Assembly: GCF_005843925.1 (NCBI RefSeq)
Contig: NZ_VCBC01000002.1
Span: 248,001 to 312,000 of the forward strand
Reading direction: 5' to 3'
DNA length: 64,000 nt
Source of the DNA: Thalassotalea litorea
GTDB lineage: Bacteria > Pseudomonadota > Gammaproteobacteria > Enterobacterales > Alteromonadaceae
The notes under the pieces are model-generated. The model was not told the origin of the DNA and searched no databases. It saw only the letters and a list, made by a program, of their open reading frames with translations. The translations under genes and the position numbers were made by a program. Within the stretch, counting starts at the first letter, position 1; the number at the start of each line of letters is the position of its first letter. Positions 37,722-46,929 of this stretch are shown here, piece by piece.

Positions 37722-37903
37722 ATCGATCTGCTATATGTCTAAGGTATATATGCATCTTTGTCTAAAGATAATACCCACTAGGCAACGTCCGGTATCGCCG
37801 CGTCTATATTGTGCTCAAACCACATTCCTGTGTGCCTCTATATGCGCACCATTGTAATTACCTTCCTTTAAATATCAGAGCAACCGTTTATCAAACATGG
37901 TGT

Positions 37904-38725
37904 CTACAAAAGCGCCTGATACCCTTGATAATAGCCGCGGATCAGACTCTTCACATAACTTAATTGTCGATATCTGAGAAAATATCGCCACCCCCAACGC
38001 AATAATAATAATGGCCCTAACACCCCAAACCTCGACGCTGTTGCACCGCGAGCCTTAAAAATTCCATCACAAGCGAGCAGTCTTCCCTGCTCATGACAGG
38101 TGTGATAAATCAATATCTGATTGAGATTAATAATGCTGCCATCAACGCTCTCAATATCCAGTAAAAAGTTAACTTCCTCAGTCGCCGGTAATGGTGTGCC
38201 CAGCCCCAACTTTTCGTTGAACCGGATATTATGGTCGATGATAAACTGGCGCTGTACAATCAGCTCAATAGAACTCACCTGCAGCAATTGCAAACGCTTA
38301 AGAACTTTGTTGGTGGCGTAGGGTTTATAATAATTGCCGCGATTTTCAAGACAGCCGATTTGCGCTCTGAAAACCTGTGAGTTCGACTCTGATGCGATTA
38401 ATTGCAACAGATCATTCAGATTATCCTGTTCAATCACAACATCATCATCAAGAAACCAGATGTATTGACCATGACTGTTCTCGATAACTAGGTTGCGGCT
38501 ATGGCTTAAGCCTAGCTGTGAGTCAAAAACCGTAGTGACAAAATCAAGACAAGCGGGAAGCTTTTCATCTTCCCCCTGAATGACTACAAGAATTTCAACG
38601 CCAGCCACTTCTCCGAGTTTTTCCAGCATATCAATCAGACTTTCCATCCGACCGGCCATCGTCGAAAAACCTAGAGTAAGCTGAGGTTGGCGCCTAGCCG
38701 AGCTATTCAACGTGCTATTCCTCAT
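37904..38725 (-). CDS. Glycosyltransferase family 2-like protein
   Basis: A 273-aa protein with SRNLVIENSHGQYIWFLDDD (~77-96), where LDDDV is the DxD metal site. The N-terminal fold (LTLGFSTMAGRMESL) is more divergent than its neighbours, and the C terminus is basic with a hydrophobic stretch. The gene overlaps the upstream glycosyltransferase gene by 11 nt. A 182-nt gap without a visible gene separates it from the next one. Confidence 0.82.
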   Translation of the reverse strand: MRNSTLNSSARRQPQLTLGFSTMAGRMESLIDMLEKLGEVAGVEILVVIQGEDEKLPACLDFVTTVFDSQLGLSHSRNLVIENSHGQYIWFLDDDVVIEQDNLNDLLQLIASESNSQVFRAQIGCLENRGNYYKPYATNKVLKRLQLLQVSSIELIVQRQFIIDHNIRFNEKLGLGTPLPATEEVNFLLDIESVDGSIINLNQILIYHTCHEQGRLLACDGIFKARGATASRFGVLGPLLLLRWGWRYFLRYRQLSYVKSLIRGYYQGYQALL

Positions 38726-39656
38726 GTAATGGTGTCTGGCGCAGCGGCGTTTTGAAAAATGCGATCTGCGCCGCCATTGTTCTTTTTAGTAACGGCCAAA
38801 TCGGAACATCTCCCGTAAAGGCGTTGCTATACGTTAGTTGTACACAGCGCCATAGGAACCTCGGATACGCAGTGAACCCGCCACGGCGGTTATATAGCTC
38901 CTGGCTAATCTGAGCCCCTGATTTTAGCTGATGCAGGTGAGTATTAAGATAAATCGCCTTACACGCATTAGCCCATTGTATATCTTGCTTAGTATCCGAT
39001 TGTGACTGACCGCTTATCCGATATTGTAAGAGTGGTTCCGGCAAATTCGCGAATTTAACCGCGTGACTTAACACTAACCATAAGGCCAGATCTTCAGCCC
39101 CTTCATAGTCGCAGTCATATTGCCAGTTCATTGGCAAGCGATCGCGATGCAGCATTACCGAGGGGTGCGCGATAGGGTTACCGAAAAAAAAGCTGGCAAC
39201 GATATTTTCATGTTCGGTTTGTATTTGGCGTCGACCGAGTTTGTTTCCTGTATTATCGATATATTCATAGCCTGTTCCCACGATGGCAATGTCCCGGTGC
39301 ATAGCAAAGAATTGAACCTGCTCTGCCAACCGAGTTGGTGAACTGATATCATCGGCATCCATTCTTGCAATTAACTCGCCCCGAGCGTGGTTTAGGGCAA
39401 AATTTAGGGTCTTTATCAAACCATGATTGCTACGGGAAAATATTCGAATACGAGAGTCTTGTTCAGCAAATTCATTCAAAATATCCATACTGTTATCAGT
39501 AGAACCATCATTCACAATCAGTAATTCATAATCCTCAAAGGTTTGGTTGAGAATGCTAGTGATAGCGTCGTGTAGGTATTGACCACCATTAAAGACTGGC
39601 ATAATCACACTCACCGTCGGTGTTTCAGTTAAAGCTTCATTTTTCTGCTCAGCCAT
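38715..39656 (-). CDS. Family 2 glycosyltransferase
   Basis: From the ATG at 39656, which overlaps the upstream stop by 8 nt with AAGG 9 nt before it, this is 313 aa. Two earlier ATGs in frame would overlap that gene further. The GT-A motifs are VSVIMPVFNGGQYLHDAITS, NDGSTDNS and IARMDADDIS (DxD). It is a soluble transferase acting on the growing glycan at the inner membrane. Donor and acceptor are unknown. Confidence 0.9.
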   Translation of the reverse strand: MAEQKNEALTETPTVSVIMPVFNGGQYLHDAITSILNQTFEDYELLIVNDGSTDNSMDILNEFAEQDSRIRIFSRSNHGLIKTLNFALNHARGELIARMDADDISSPTRLAEQVQFFAMHRDIAIVGTGYEYIDNTGNKLGRRQIQTEHENIVASFFFGNPIAHPSVMLHRDRLPMNWQYDCDYEGAEDLALWLVLSHAVKFANLPEPLLQYRISGQSQSDTKQDIQWANACKAIYLNTHLHQLKSGAQISQELYNRRGGFTAYPRFLWRCVQLTYSNAFTGDVPIWPLLKRTMAAQIAFFKTPLRQTPLHEE

Positions 39657-40869
39657 TTTTAATCGCCTTGGCTTTGCCATTGTCTCGCAGTTTGGCGGCA
39701 ACCTTCTCTTGGTCTTGGTCTTGGTCTTGGACTTGCTTTTGGTTTTTATCTTGGCCTTGGCGTTGCTCTTGGTCTTGTCGATGTTGTTGAGGAATAATTT
39801 GCGCGTCGCTATCGATTCGCGGTAACGCTTTAATCAGGCCTAATGCACTCAATTGCTCGCTTGACTGATATCGCGCCGAAATATCCTTTGCATAGAAAAC
39901 AGCACAACTCAGCAATTGTTGATAGCGGGTATATTCACTGGAGTTATCATAGTGCTGACGGCGAGTTTGTTCCTGAATCACTTTATTGATATATCCAGGG
40001 GAGAATTTAAAATGCAGCAAGGCGCCGGTTTCACGCTCTTCAAAGCAGGAATTCAGGCGTCTCGGACTGACCGTGTGCATCGACGATAAATACGCAAAGT
40101 AAGGCTGCCATTTAATCAACGGAATTTTTTGTAATGCGGGGCCTTTGTCGGCTTGTTGCTCGTATAAAAGTCTTTGTCTGACTCCACCTCGTATCATTTG
40201 TGACAGGTACTTTTTATTGTATGTGTATTGAAAACCGGATTGATCAAAATACGGACAAGACTCAATTAACGATGCTTCTTCGCCTTTGAACAATTGCGCT
40301 GAAGTGTGCAAATGCTGTTTAGGGTACATATCTAGCATCAAGGTATAAAATGCCTGTTGATGCCGTTTTTCGAGCCGCTGGCATAGCGATTTTAACGGTG
40401 GATCCGTGTCCACAGAATACGGGGCCGCTTTGTCGGGAGAATGAAAAATCAGGTGTTCATCGATATCACAAACCACACACCAGCGACCGCTGCCATAACG
40501 ACGCAATAATGCATTGACCCAATGCATTCCAAAATTGGCCGATTTGTAACTATCTGAGGTATGAAAAATACTCACATCGTTATCGTTCGAGACAAGCTCG
40601 ACGCTATCATCGGTGGAATGATTATCAATGAAAATAAAGTGGTTAACGCCTAGCTGACGATAGTGACGCAAAAACTGAGGAAGCAATGCCGCTTCGTTAT
40701 ATAAAGTGGCAAACAGCACAATATCGTCGTTAACAATACCATTCAGATTATCCTGGGTAATCGTCAATTGTTTTTGGAAACGAGACGCCGCCCATAAGGC
40801 CTTAACGTGTTCTATCAGCACGAACGGGGCATACAGCCAACTCAATAATCGAGAAATAAAGCGACTCAT
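39649..40869 (-). CDS. Glycosyltransferase of the Glyco_tranf_2_4 type with a Q/D-rich tail
   Basis: From MSRFISRLLSWL (ATG at 40869) the protein is 406 aa; an in-frame ATG at 40908 would overlap the upstream gene. Motifs: VLFATLYNEAALLPQFLRHY, IFIDNHSTDDS and VVCDIDEHLIF (acidic metal site). It is a clear paralogue of the product of 42433-43467. The last ~45 residues are a low-complexity Q/D/K/R tract coded by hexamer repeats, absent from the paralogue. Lies between the branching-type transferase gene and the next GT2 gene. Confidence 0.85.
   Translation of the reverse strand: MSRFISRLLSWLYAPFVLIEHVKALWAASRFQKQLTITQDNLNGIVNDDIVLFATLYNEAALLPQFLRHYRQLGVNHFIFIDNHSTDDSVELVSNDNDVSIFHTSDSYKSANFGMHWVNALLRRYGSGRWCVVCDIDEHLIFHSPDKAAPYSVDTDPPLKSLCQRLEKRHQQAFYTLMLDMYPKQHLHTSAQLFKGEEASLIESCPYFDQSGFQYTYNKKYLSQMIRGGVRQRLLYEQQADKGPALQKIPLIKWQPYFAYLSSMHTVSPRRLNSCFEERETGALLHFKFSPGYINKVIQEQTRRQHYDNSSEYTRYQQLLSCAVFYAKDISARYQSSEQLSALGLIKALPRIDSDAQIIPQQHRQDQEQRQGQDKNQKQVQDQDQDQEKVAAKLRDNGKAKAIKNG
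39708..39790 (-). repeat. Degenerate hexanucleotide repeat in a glycosyltransferase gene
   Basis: On the plus strand TTGGTC-type hexamers recur (TTGGTCTTGGTCTTGGTCTTGG and related variants), coding QDQDQ-type residues on the minus strand. Units of 6 bp keep the reading frame, so expansion would change tail length, not switch the gene off. Confidence 0.8.
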
Positions 40870-40882
40870 GGTGTCAGCACCA

Positions 40883-42433
40883 TTAGGGAGACTGATTGAT
40901 TTTTCCATCCAGCAGAGAATCATTTGCTGGATGGCTTTCTGATTGGCTTTCTGGAGGGGTGAGGCCTGCTAATGCTCGATAAAATGGTGCTTGCTGTTGA
41001 TGCAGAGAAACCGCCGCACATAGTCGCGAAATATCCTGATTGGTAAACTGCGCCACCGTGGTGTTTTTCCAGCCGTATTTCTGTTGTTCCAGAGCCAGTA
41101 AATTGAGATCAGTGGCCTGACACATCGACATATCAAAAACTTCAAGCATTTGTATCTGACGAGCACTGCTCAATAGTTTTAGAAACTCATCTTCACCGCT
41201 AAACCGATAGAAAAAAACGACGCCTTGCGGATGCAAAAGGCATAATTGCTGAATGAATTCCAATCGATCATAATCCCGTAAACAGGTGTCGCTGGGTCGA
41301 TACCCAGCTAAGGGTTTACGCTGACCGTAGCCAATAATATCTTCAGCAAAAAGATTGCCATAAACACCGCTATCGGGAAGGTGCGCAGCCAAACATTCAG
41401 CAAGCGTATCAAGCTCGCCCTCACCGCCCGGATGCCAAATAACAATTGAGCATGGAACTGGCAGTTGATTTAAATCGTCACTAAACAGGCTGCTGCGTTT
41501 ATACCAACGCAAATTATCGGGTAATTTCCCTTGGTCGATGATTTTTACCTCCATGGGAAGCTGAGCTTCATTTAAGTATACACTTCTAAGTAAGGATACA
41601 AACTTACGATCCTGGGACTGGATTTTGCGGGTAAAACATTTATTGTCGGGCAATGTTTGAAGCTGATGAATATCCCGTAGTGAGAATATTTTAGGAATGC
41701 CTTTACAATTAAATTGGTAATTCATCAAAGGGGCTTTTAACTGAGTTTTGTCATCAATGAGATACGCGACTAACGTTTGAAAAAAAAACTCGTCAGGGAT
41801 CCATGTGTATTTTAGAAACGCGACTAACTGAGGTTGTTGCGCACAAAGTTTGAGTACTCTATTTACCATTGACCAACTCAGAGTCCACCATTGAGATCCC
41901 ATATGCACTGGGAAATCGAGGGGAAAGTTTCGTTTCACTCCGAGCAGTGATAGCAATTTTATCGACCACGAGAAAAGTTTTGGGTGGCTACGCCAATTGC
42001 ACCAATGAGGTAATTGCCACCGCTCTTGCTGGATCCCTTCAGTGATCCAACGATGATGTTCAACATTGACCGCTTCAATGTATTCACACCCCGGCGATTG
42101 CGCCAAGTATTTTGCAAGATGGGTACTTGATTTGACCGGAAAACAACTACCACTTAGCAAGGTAATGTATTCCACTTTCTCGCCACTGTCAGTTAACGCC
42201 TGCAGGCAATTTAATGTCGCCATTACGATCGACGATTCTCCCCATTCAACCGCGACTTGAGGCGCTAATATGACATTGGGAAAATGACGTTTTATCAATT
42301 CTATATCGTGTCGGTGCTCCGTTGCCAAATCATAATGCAGGGCAATAATATCGTTATTATCAGTCAGGCATTGCAACAGAGGTTGAATATGTTCGAACGA
42401 TTCATGGGCAAGAATGGCATAGGCAAGACGCAT
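40883..42433 (-). CDS. Core-2/I-branching-type glycosyltransferase (GT14-like) with C-terminal extension
   Basis: A 516-aa protein. Its first ~300 residues match the branch family of beta-1,6-N-acetylglucosaminyltransferases: MRLAYAILAHESFEHIQPLL, YITLLSGSCFPVKS (~93-106), MGSQWWTLSW (~200) and the catalytic region KYTWIPDEFFFQTL (~225). The last ~200 residues (VIWHPGGEGELDTLAE, VVFFYRFSGEDEF) form a second domain that resembles the DUF5927-type C terminus of some bacterial members. Its ATG directly follows the upstream gene. It may add a branch sugar to the exported glycan. Confidence 0.84.
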   Translation of the reverse strand: MRLAYAILAHESFEHIQPLLQCLTDNNDIIALHYDLATEHRHDIELIKRHFPNVILAPQVAVEWGESSIVMATLNCLQALTDSGEKVEYITLLSGSCFPVKSSTHLAKYLAQSPGCEYIEAVNVEHHRWITEGIQQERWQLPHWCNWRSHPKLFSWSIKLLSLLGVKRNFPLDFPVHMGSQWWTLSWSMVNRVLKLCAQQPQLVAFLKYTWIPDEFFFQTLVAYLIDDKTQLKAPLMNYQFNCKGIPKIFSLRDIHQLQTLPDNKCFTRKIQSQDRKFVSLLRSVYLNEAQLPMEVKIIDQGKLPDNLRWYKRSSLFSDDLNQLPVPCSIVIWHPGGEGELDTLAECLAAHLPDSGVYGNLFAEDIIGYGQRKPLAGYRPSDTCLRDYDRLEFIQQLCLLHPQGVVFFYRFSGEDEFLKLLSSARQIQMLEVFDMSMCQATDLNLLALEQQKYGWKNTTVAQFTNQDISRLCAAVSLHQQQAPFYRALAGLTPPESQSESHPANDSLLDGKINQSP

Positions 42434-43467
42434 TAGTTCAGCTCCTCATTGACTAACAGTCCAAGTTGCTGAAGTTGTTTCCACCCTTGGTATTTCACCG
42501 ACATGCTTGGTTCAAAGTGCATGGAGTTTTGCAAAAAATCCTGGTACTTCTGATACTCTATCGAATCTCCGTAGTGCTCTTTGCGCTCGATTTCTTCGAC
42601 AATTTTTTCTTCAAAATCGGCGATAAATTTAAAATGTAGTAAGGCGCCAGTTAAGCCCTGCTGATAACCTTTGTTTAATTTGCGCGGAATCGCCATATGC
42701 ATAGAGGAAACATAAGCATAATACCACCGCCACTTAATTAGCGGCGTTTTGTTTAATGCCGGTGCCTGTGCAGGGTTATCTTTGAATAGGGTTCTCAGGC
42801 GTACGCCTCCCTGAGCCCATAACGAGGAGTAGATTTTGTTTTCATGATAGAAATAACCACTCCGATCAAAATATGGATGACTGTCCAGAGGATCGGTACC
42901 TGGCTTGTATATGCATTCTCGCAAAGTGCCTTTGCCGTACATATCGATCATATTGGTATAAAAGCTAGGCCGATGAGTTTGCTCAAGGTACTGACATAGT
43001 TGCCGTAAATTTAAATCGTCTTGTTTGGGAAATACCAAAAACTCATCGGGATCACAGGTCATGCACCAATGATTCGAGCCATAGCGTCGCAAAAGGTAAT
43101 TGAGCCAGTGCATGCCGAAATTAGAGGCTTTATAGGATTCTGATGTGTAAAACACCGACACGTCGCGATGTTCTTTAATCCAATAACTAAAGCCATCGTC
43201 CGAGCCATTATCCACCAGAATAAAGTGATTGATGCCCATTTTTCGGTAATATTCGAGAAAATATTCCATTCGATGAGCTTCATTACGTAATGTCGCAAAC
43301 AGCAGTAAATCGTTGTCCTTGATACCGCCGGTGTTATCTTGCGATAACGTTAACTGACGCCCGAAAAGCGTTGCTTTAACGCCATAAAAGGCGAGCTGAC
43401 TGCCATGTTTTAACATCCGCCAGGGACGAAGTACCTGATTTAGCATAGGATGCATAAGCCCTCCCAT
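42433..43467 (-). CDS. Glycosyltransferase of the Glyco_tranf_2_4 type
   Basis: A 344-aa protein with LLLFATLRNEAHRMEYFLEY, ILVDNGSDDGF and MTCDPDEFLVF as the acidic metal site. It aligns along most of its length with the product of 39649-40869 (shared SYKxxNFGMHWxNxLLRRYG). The ATG at 43467 overlaps the upstream stop (TAATG); a second ATG four codons in is possible. Confidence 0.86.
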   Translation of the reverse strand: MGGLMHPMLNQVLRPWRMLKHGSQLAFYGVKATLFGRQLTLSQDNTGGIKDNDLLLFATLRNEAHRMEYFLEYYRKMGINHFILVDNGSDDGFSYWIKEHRDVSVFYTSESYKASNFGMHWLNYLLRRYGSNHWCMTCDPDEFLVFPKQDDLNLRQLCQYLEQTHRPSFYTNMIDMYGKGTLRECIYKPGTDPLDSHPYFDRSGYFYHENKIYSSLWAQGGVRLRTLFKDNPAQAPALNKTPLIKWRWYYAYVSSMHMAIPRKLNKGYQQGLTGALLHFKFIADFEEKIVEEIERKEHYGDSIEYQKYQDFLQNSMHFEPSMSVKYQGWKQLQQLGLLVNEELN

Positions 43468-44249
43468 TACCCGAGTGCAGATTTATTGAAGCCGTGTAAA
43501 TAGTCCTTTACCTGATCAAAATTAATGACCTTATCCTCAATACTGCCTTTATTTTGTTTCCTTAACGTTGTCTGCTGTTTTTGCATCGATTGATTTGAGC
43601 CTACAAAACGCGCGATTTCTTCCACTTGTGCGTCATCGAGTACATCATTGTAATCAATCACTCTGTAGTCCTGATGGGTATCGTCGAGTCGCTGTTTGAT
43701 GGCGCCGAAATATTTTTGTGTTTTATTCACATACTGTTCAAATTCATTGATATCGAAATGCACTTGGGTGATTTTGGGCGCTTTTTCATCTCGTTTCACC
43801 CATTGCCCTGACTCTCGGGCCAGTTCAAGTGAAATAAACGAATCCACCAGGTTGCGTTGCAACAATACTTTTCTGACTCTGGGGTTATTTAACAGTACTC
43901 GGCGCACATCTTTGTTATGGCTATCAAATAAACGAAAGCCTGGCACCTTGCCTTCTTTGTGTGCTTGCTCTTGTACCTGTTGGATTAATAAAAATGGGTC
44001 CTGTTGTCTTTTTTTCCGAGAATCCGGGTCGTTTCTGCCATAACCGGCATAGGAAAATTTGTTGATATGAGGCCGGTCAACCCCAACAAAGGATGGGTTA
44101 TAAAGTTCGCCCAGACAGATTAGATCGTCAAAATAATTGAGCTTCTCCTGCAGTAAATTTGAACCAGAGCGCATCGCCCCAAATATCACGAACAGATCGA
44201 TATCCTTGCATTGCACAATTTTTTTCGGCCTGAATAAATTTGAAAACAT
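43467..44249 (-). CDS. Sulfotransferase
   Basis: A 260-aa PAPS-dependent sulfotransferase. The 5'-phosphosulfate loop is IFGAMRSGSNLLQEKL (~22-37), and VLLQRNLVDSFISLELARES (~120-139) holds the 3'-phosphate Arg and Ser. It resembles bacterial enzymes that sulfate glycolipids or polysaccharides (Stf0-like). The sulfate donor PAPS would come from cysteine-pathway enzymes elsewhere. Overlaps both neighbours by a few bases. Confidence 0.85.
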   Translation of the reverse strand: MFSNLFRPKKIVQCKDIDLFVIFGAMRSGSNLLQEKLNYFDDLICLGELYNPSFVGVDRPHINKFSYAGYGRNDPDSRKKRQQDPFLLIQQVQEQAHKEGKVPGFRLFDSHNKDVRRVLLNNPRVRKVLLQRNLVDSFISLELARESGQWVKRDEKAPKITQVHFDINEFEQYVNKTQKYFGAIKQRLDDTHQDYRVIDYNDVLDDAQVEEIARFVGSNQSMQKQQTTLRKQNKGSIEDKVINFDQVKDYLHGFNKSALG

Positions 44250-45397
44250 TATTGTTCCACCATGGTTTGAGCGGTAAGCTGAGTGAGCTGTTGGCGAATA
44301 TAATGACCGTTAGGGTTAAGCTGCAGCGCCAAGGTCAGCAGTTGTATTTTCTGTGCTCTGCAATCCATCGGCAAACCAAGCGCAATATTCCTTAACTGTG
44401 CACTTTGGTTGCGCTTCCACTGACTTTCTTCATCACTATCCATAAAACTAAAATCGGCGAACAGATCTGAGTAAATTTCGTTAATCTCTCCTAACGTCAA
44501 CATACGTCCGTTGCCAACATCAGGGTATTGTGAAAAGTCATCATTGAAAATATGTTCCGAACTGGTCAGTTTATAATCTTGATTTAACCGGGCATTGGCC
44601 GCTTTAAATTGCTGATAAAATTCCAAAGCCTGTTCGCGACTGGGCAAAAGTTTATCTTCGCTACTGTGACGTCGATCAAAATCTCGCACCGCACGTATCA
44701 GACGATGCCGGGCAATACTGCCATCGGCAAACACCGGTTGACTTTGATGCAAGAATAATTGGCTGATGCGCCCTAAGGACTCGTTCGCTTTCTCTGGAAA
44801 TTGATAGTATTCCGGTTGCAAGCCCAGCACATGGCAAAAGTCCTTAACGACATCACATTCCACCAGATGTTGAGGCTCAAAGACTCGAAGAATAATATTG
44901 TCCTTGGCAAAAACTTTCGCCCACATCGAAACCTTTTGTTCAAAGTCTAAATAGCGTCTGGCAACATCGGAAAGCTGGCTCGGTAATGCGGTCGGTTCGT
45001 GGCCATAAGCCACTGAACAATCAAACCACTTGGTGCCCTCTTGTTTTTGTGAAATTGCCAGACTATCCTGACGGCGCAGGTAAAAAATCACTTTCACTTT
45101 ATGGGCATGTTGATAAAGCACATCGCGCAGCTCCATCAATCGGTTGATGTCATCAACCCAGGAAAAATTTTCTCGGGAAATAATGGCTATGGGCTGGCGA
45201 ACCCTTGATAGTGCGTGGAATGCCTGAGGAAACAAACCATAATCAACAAGATCTGGCGTGGGCTTCAAAATGCCTTTTAAGCCTGGCATCGCAATGCCAT
45301 CTTCGCGCAGAGCTTCCTGATTGATTCGTAGAAATCTCTGAATAGAAGTCGATCCCGTCTTATGGGATCCCGCATGAATATATAAGGTATTAATCAT
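44249..45397 (-). CDS. Sulfotransferase-like protein
   Basis: From the ATG at 45397 the product is 382 aa. An open frame extends to 45469, but MINTLYIHAGSHKTGSTSIQ is the expected N terminus with the PAPS-binding P-loop-like GSHKTGSTS (~10-18). AIISRENFSW and FYLRRQDSLAISQKQEG (~100-116) give the 3'-phosphate site. The C-terminal ~150 residues match no domain I recognise. A second sulfotransferase in one locus suggests sulfation at two positions or sugars. Confidence 0.82.
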   Translation of the reverse strand: MINTLYIHAGSHKTGSTSIQRFLRINQEALREDGIAMPGLKGILKPTPDLVDYGLFPQAFHALSRVRQPIAIISRENFSWVDDINRLMELRDVLYQHAHKVKVIFYLRRQDSLAISQKQEGTKWFDCSVAYGHEPTALPSQLSDVARRYLDFEQKVSMWAKVFAKDNIILRVFEPQHLVECDVVKDFCHVLGLQPEYYQFPEKANESLGRISQLFLHQSQPVFADGSIARHRLIRAVRDFDRRHSSEDKLLPSREQALEFYQQFKAANARLNQDYKLTSSEHIFNDDFSQYPDVGNGRMLTLGEINEIYSDLFADFSFMDSDEESQWKRNQSAQLRNIALGLPMDCRAQKIQLLTLALQLNPNGHYIRQQLTQLTAQTMVEQ

Positions 45398-45498
45398 CGA
45401 GCAGCTATACCAAACCTTGTCACTAGGCCGTAATACCCGATCGGCGCACCATAATAATGAGCTTAGCAAAAATCCTGTTATTCGCTTACTGCAAAACC

Positions 45499-46926
45499 TT
45501 ACTCCAGCTCCCTGATTGTAGCGATTAAGATTTTTCCTATACCAAACAACATGATAAGAACAACAGCAGCTAAAGATAAATTGTAAAATTTATCCGGATA
45601 GCTATTATCTTCCGGTAGTGTGGGGCTTTCCACAACCACCATATATTGCAATTGACGATATGCTTCAATCCTTGAACGTTCCAGTGAAACCAAAGAAGAC
45701 GTATATGCCTGCATTGCCAAGTCCACTTTGATTTGGAAGGCAGAATATCGTGCCAATACTTCCCCAAAGGAAATATCCTGCTGTCCCTTTTGTGAAATTA
45801 ACCGCTGTTTCTCGCTCACCAATTGCTTTTCCAACGCGTTGATCTCTCGTTGCAACGAGCGAATTTTCGGCGATGAATCTTGCATATACTCACGCAACGC
45901 CAACAATTGTGTTTTTTTATCGGATAACACTTCTTCGAGTTTAAACGCAATCTGTTGAACAGCCTGAGCCTCTTGCTGAGGGTCAAACAACCGATATTTC
46001 TGCTGAAATCTGAGTAAATCGGTTTTTGCTTTACGCAACCTGTCCTCTATTAACCGATGTTCGGCTTCAATGAAGGTCAACCGTTTGCGGGCCAGAGATT
46101 GGCCAATGCTGTTTATATAGTCTTCCGATTTGGCTATTATTTGTTGATTTAATTGTTGAGCATAAGCGCCACTGTACGCCTGACTTTTTATACTGACGAC
46201 TGAGGATGCCTCATCTACGTCAACGACAATATGACGCTGAAAATAGGAGAGAAACTGATCATTGCTGGCAGTGCCACTTAAGCGGGAAATCATGTCCCGC
46301 TGATTCGATGTGTAATGTTCAAACAGCGATAACTCACTTTGCAGATGATTGAGCATATCCCGGGACAAAATAAAGGCACTGATCAGCTGAGTGTCTCCTG
46401 CGGAATTGGCTGCTCGATTACCGAGTAACGGTGAGGACGCATCCCCAGCTAGCTGAGTATTCGGCTTACGAATGATTACCTGAGCATGACTTTCATACCT
46501 TGGGCTCGCCCATAATAAAAAATAAATTGCAATAGCAATCCAAGGTAAAATTACAAAGGCAGCGAAAGGTTGACGAAGCCAATGCCATATTTTTTGATGC
46601 CCGGAAATCTTAGGTGCTTCGGTCGTTACCCGCTTTTCCTGTTCCGATGTTTGAATCGGATCTTCAGTAGAGGATAAAATTAGGATAGGAGAGCCCTCTT
46701 CCATCAGGCGTTGTCGATACTCCTGTAACTTATTCTTGATCACCGGGCCTGCTGGACGAATATTATGGGCACGCTGCATTAACCGATAGGCGAGCTCTAA
46801 ATCGCTATCTTCCAGATTTAATGCTTCCTCGCGCAGATAGTCAGCGTCTTGCCACTGTTCCTGGGTCCAGTCGTTTTCCAAGGCGTTAAATCTTTGCTCG
46901 AGTTTATCAATATCCGTCTGGCTCAT
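45499..46926 (-). CDS. Polysaccharide export inner-membrane protein, KpsE/CtrB-like
   Basis: A 475-aa polysaccharide co-polymerase/export protein. A ~115-residue soluble N-terminal part comes first, then a helix at 121-140, a periplasmic domain with long coiled coil (about 265-400) and a C-terminal helix (~447-468). WASPRYESHAQVIIRKPN after the first helix and the late PTLPEDNSYPDK motif are typical of KpsE-type proteins. It links the ABC transporter to the outer-membrane channel. The N-terminal extension is longer than in E. coli KpsE. Confidence 0.88.
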   Translation of the reverse strand: MSQTDIDKLEQRFNALENDWTQEQWQDADYLREEALNLEDSDLELAYRLMQRAHNIRPAGPVIKNKLQEYRQRLMEEGSPILILSSTEDPIQTSEQEKRVTTEAPKISGHQKIWHWLRQPFAAFVILPWIAIAIYFLLWASPRYESHAQVIIRKPNTQLAGDASSPLLGNRAANSAGDTQLISAFILSRDMLNHLQSELSLFEHYTSNQRDMISRLSGTASNDQFLSYFQRHIVVDVDEASSVVSIKSQAYSGAYAQQLNQQIIAKSEDYINSIGQSLARKRLTFIEAEHRLIEDRLRKAKTDLLRFQQKYRLFDPQQEAQAVQQIAFKLEEVLSDKKTQLLALREYMQDSSPKIRSLQREINALEKQLVSEKQRLISQKGQQDISFGEVLARYSAFQIKVDLAMQAYTSSLVSLERSRIEAYRQLQYMVVVESPTLPEDNSYPDKFYNLSLAAVVLIMLFGIGKILIATIRELE

Positions 46927-46929
46927 TGT

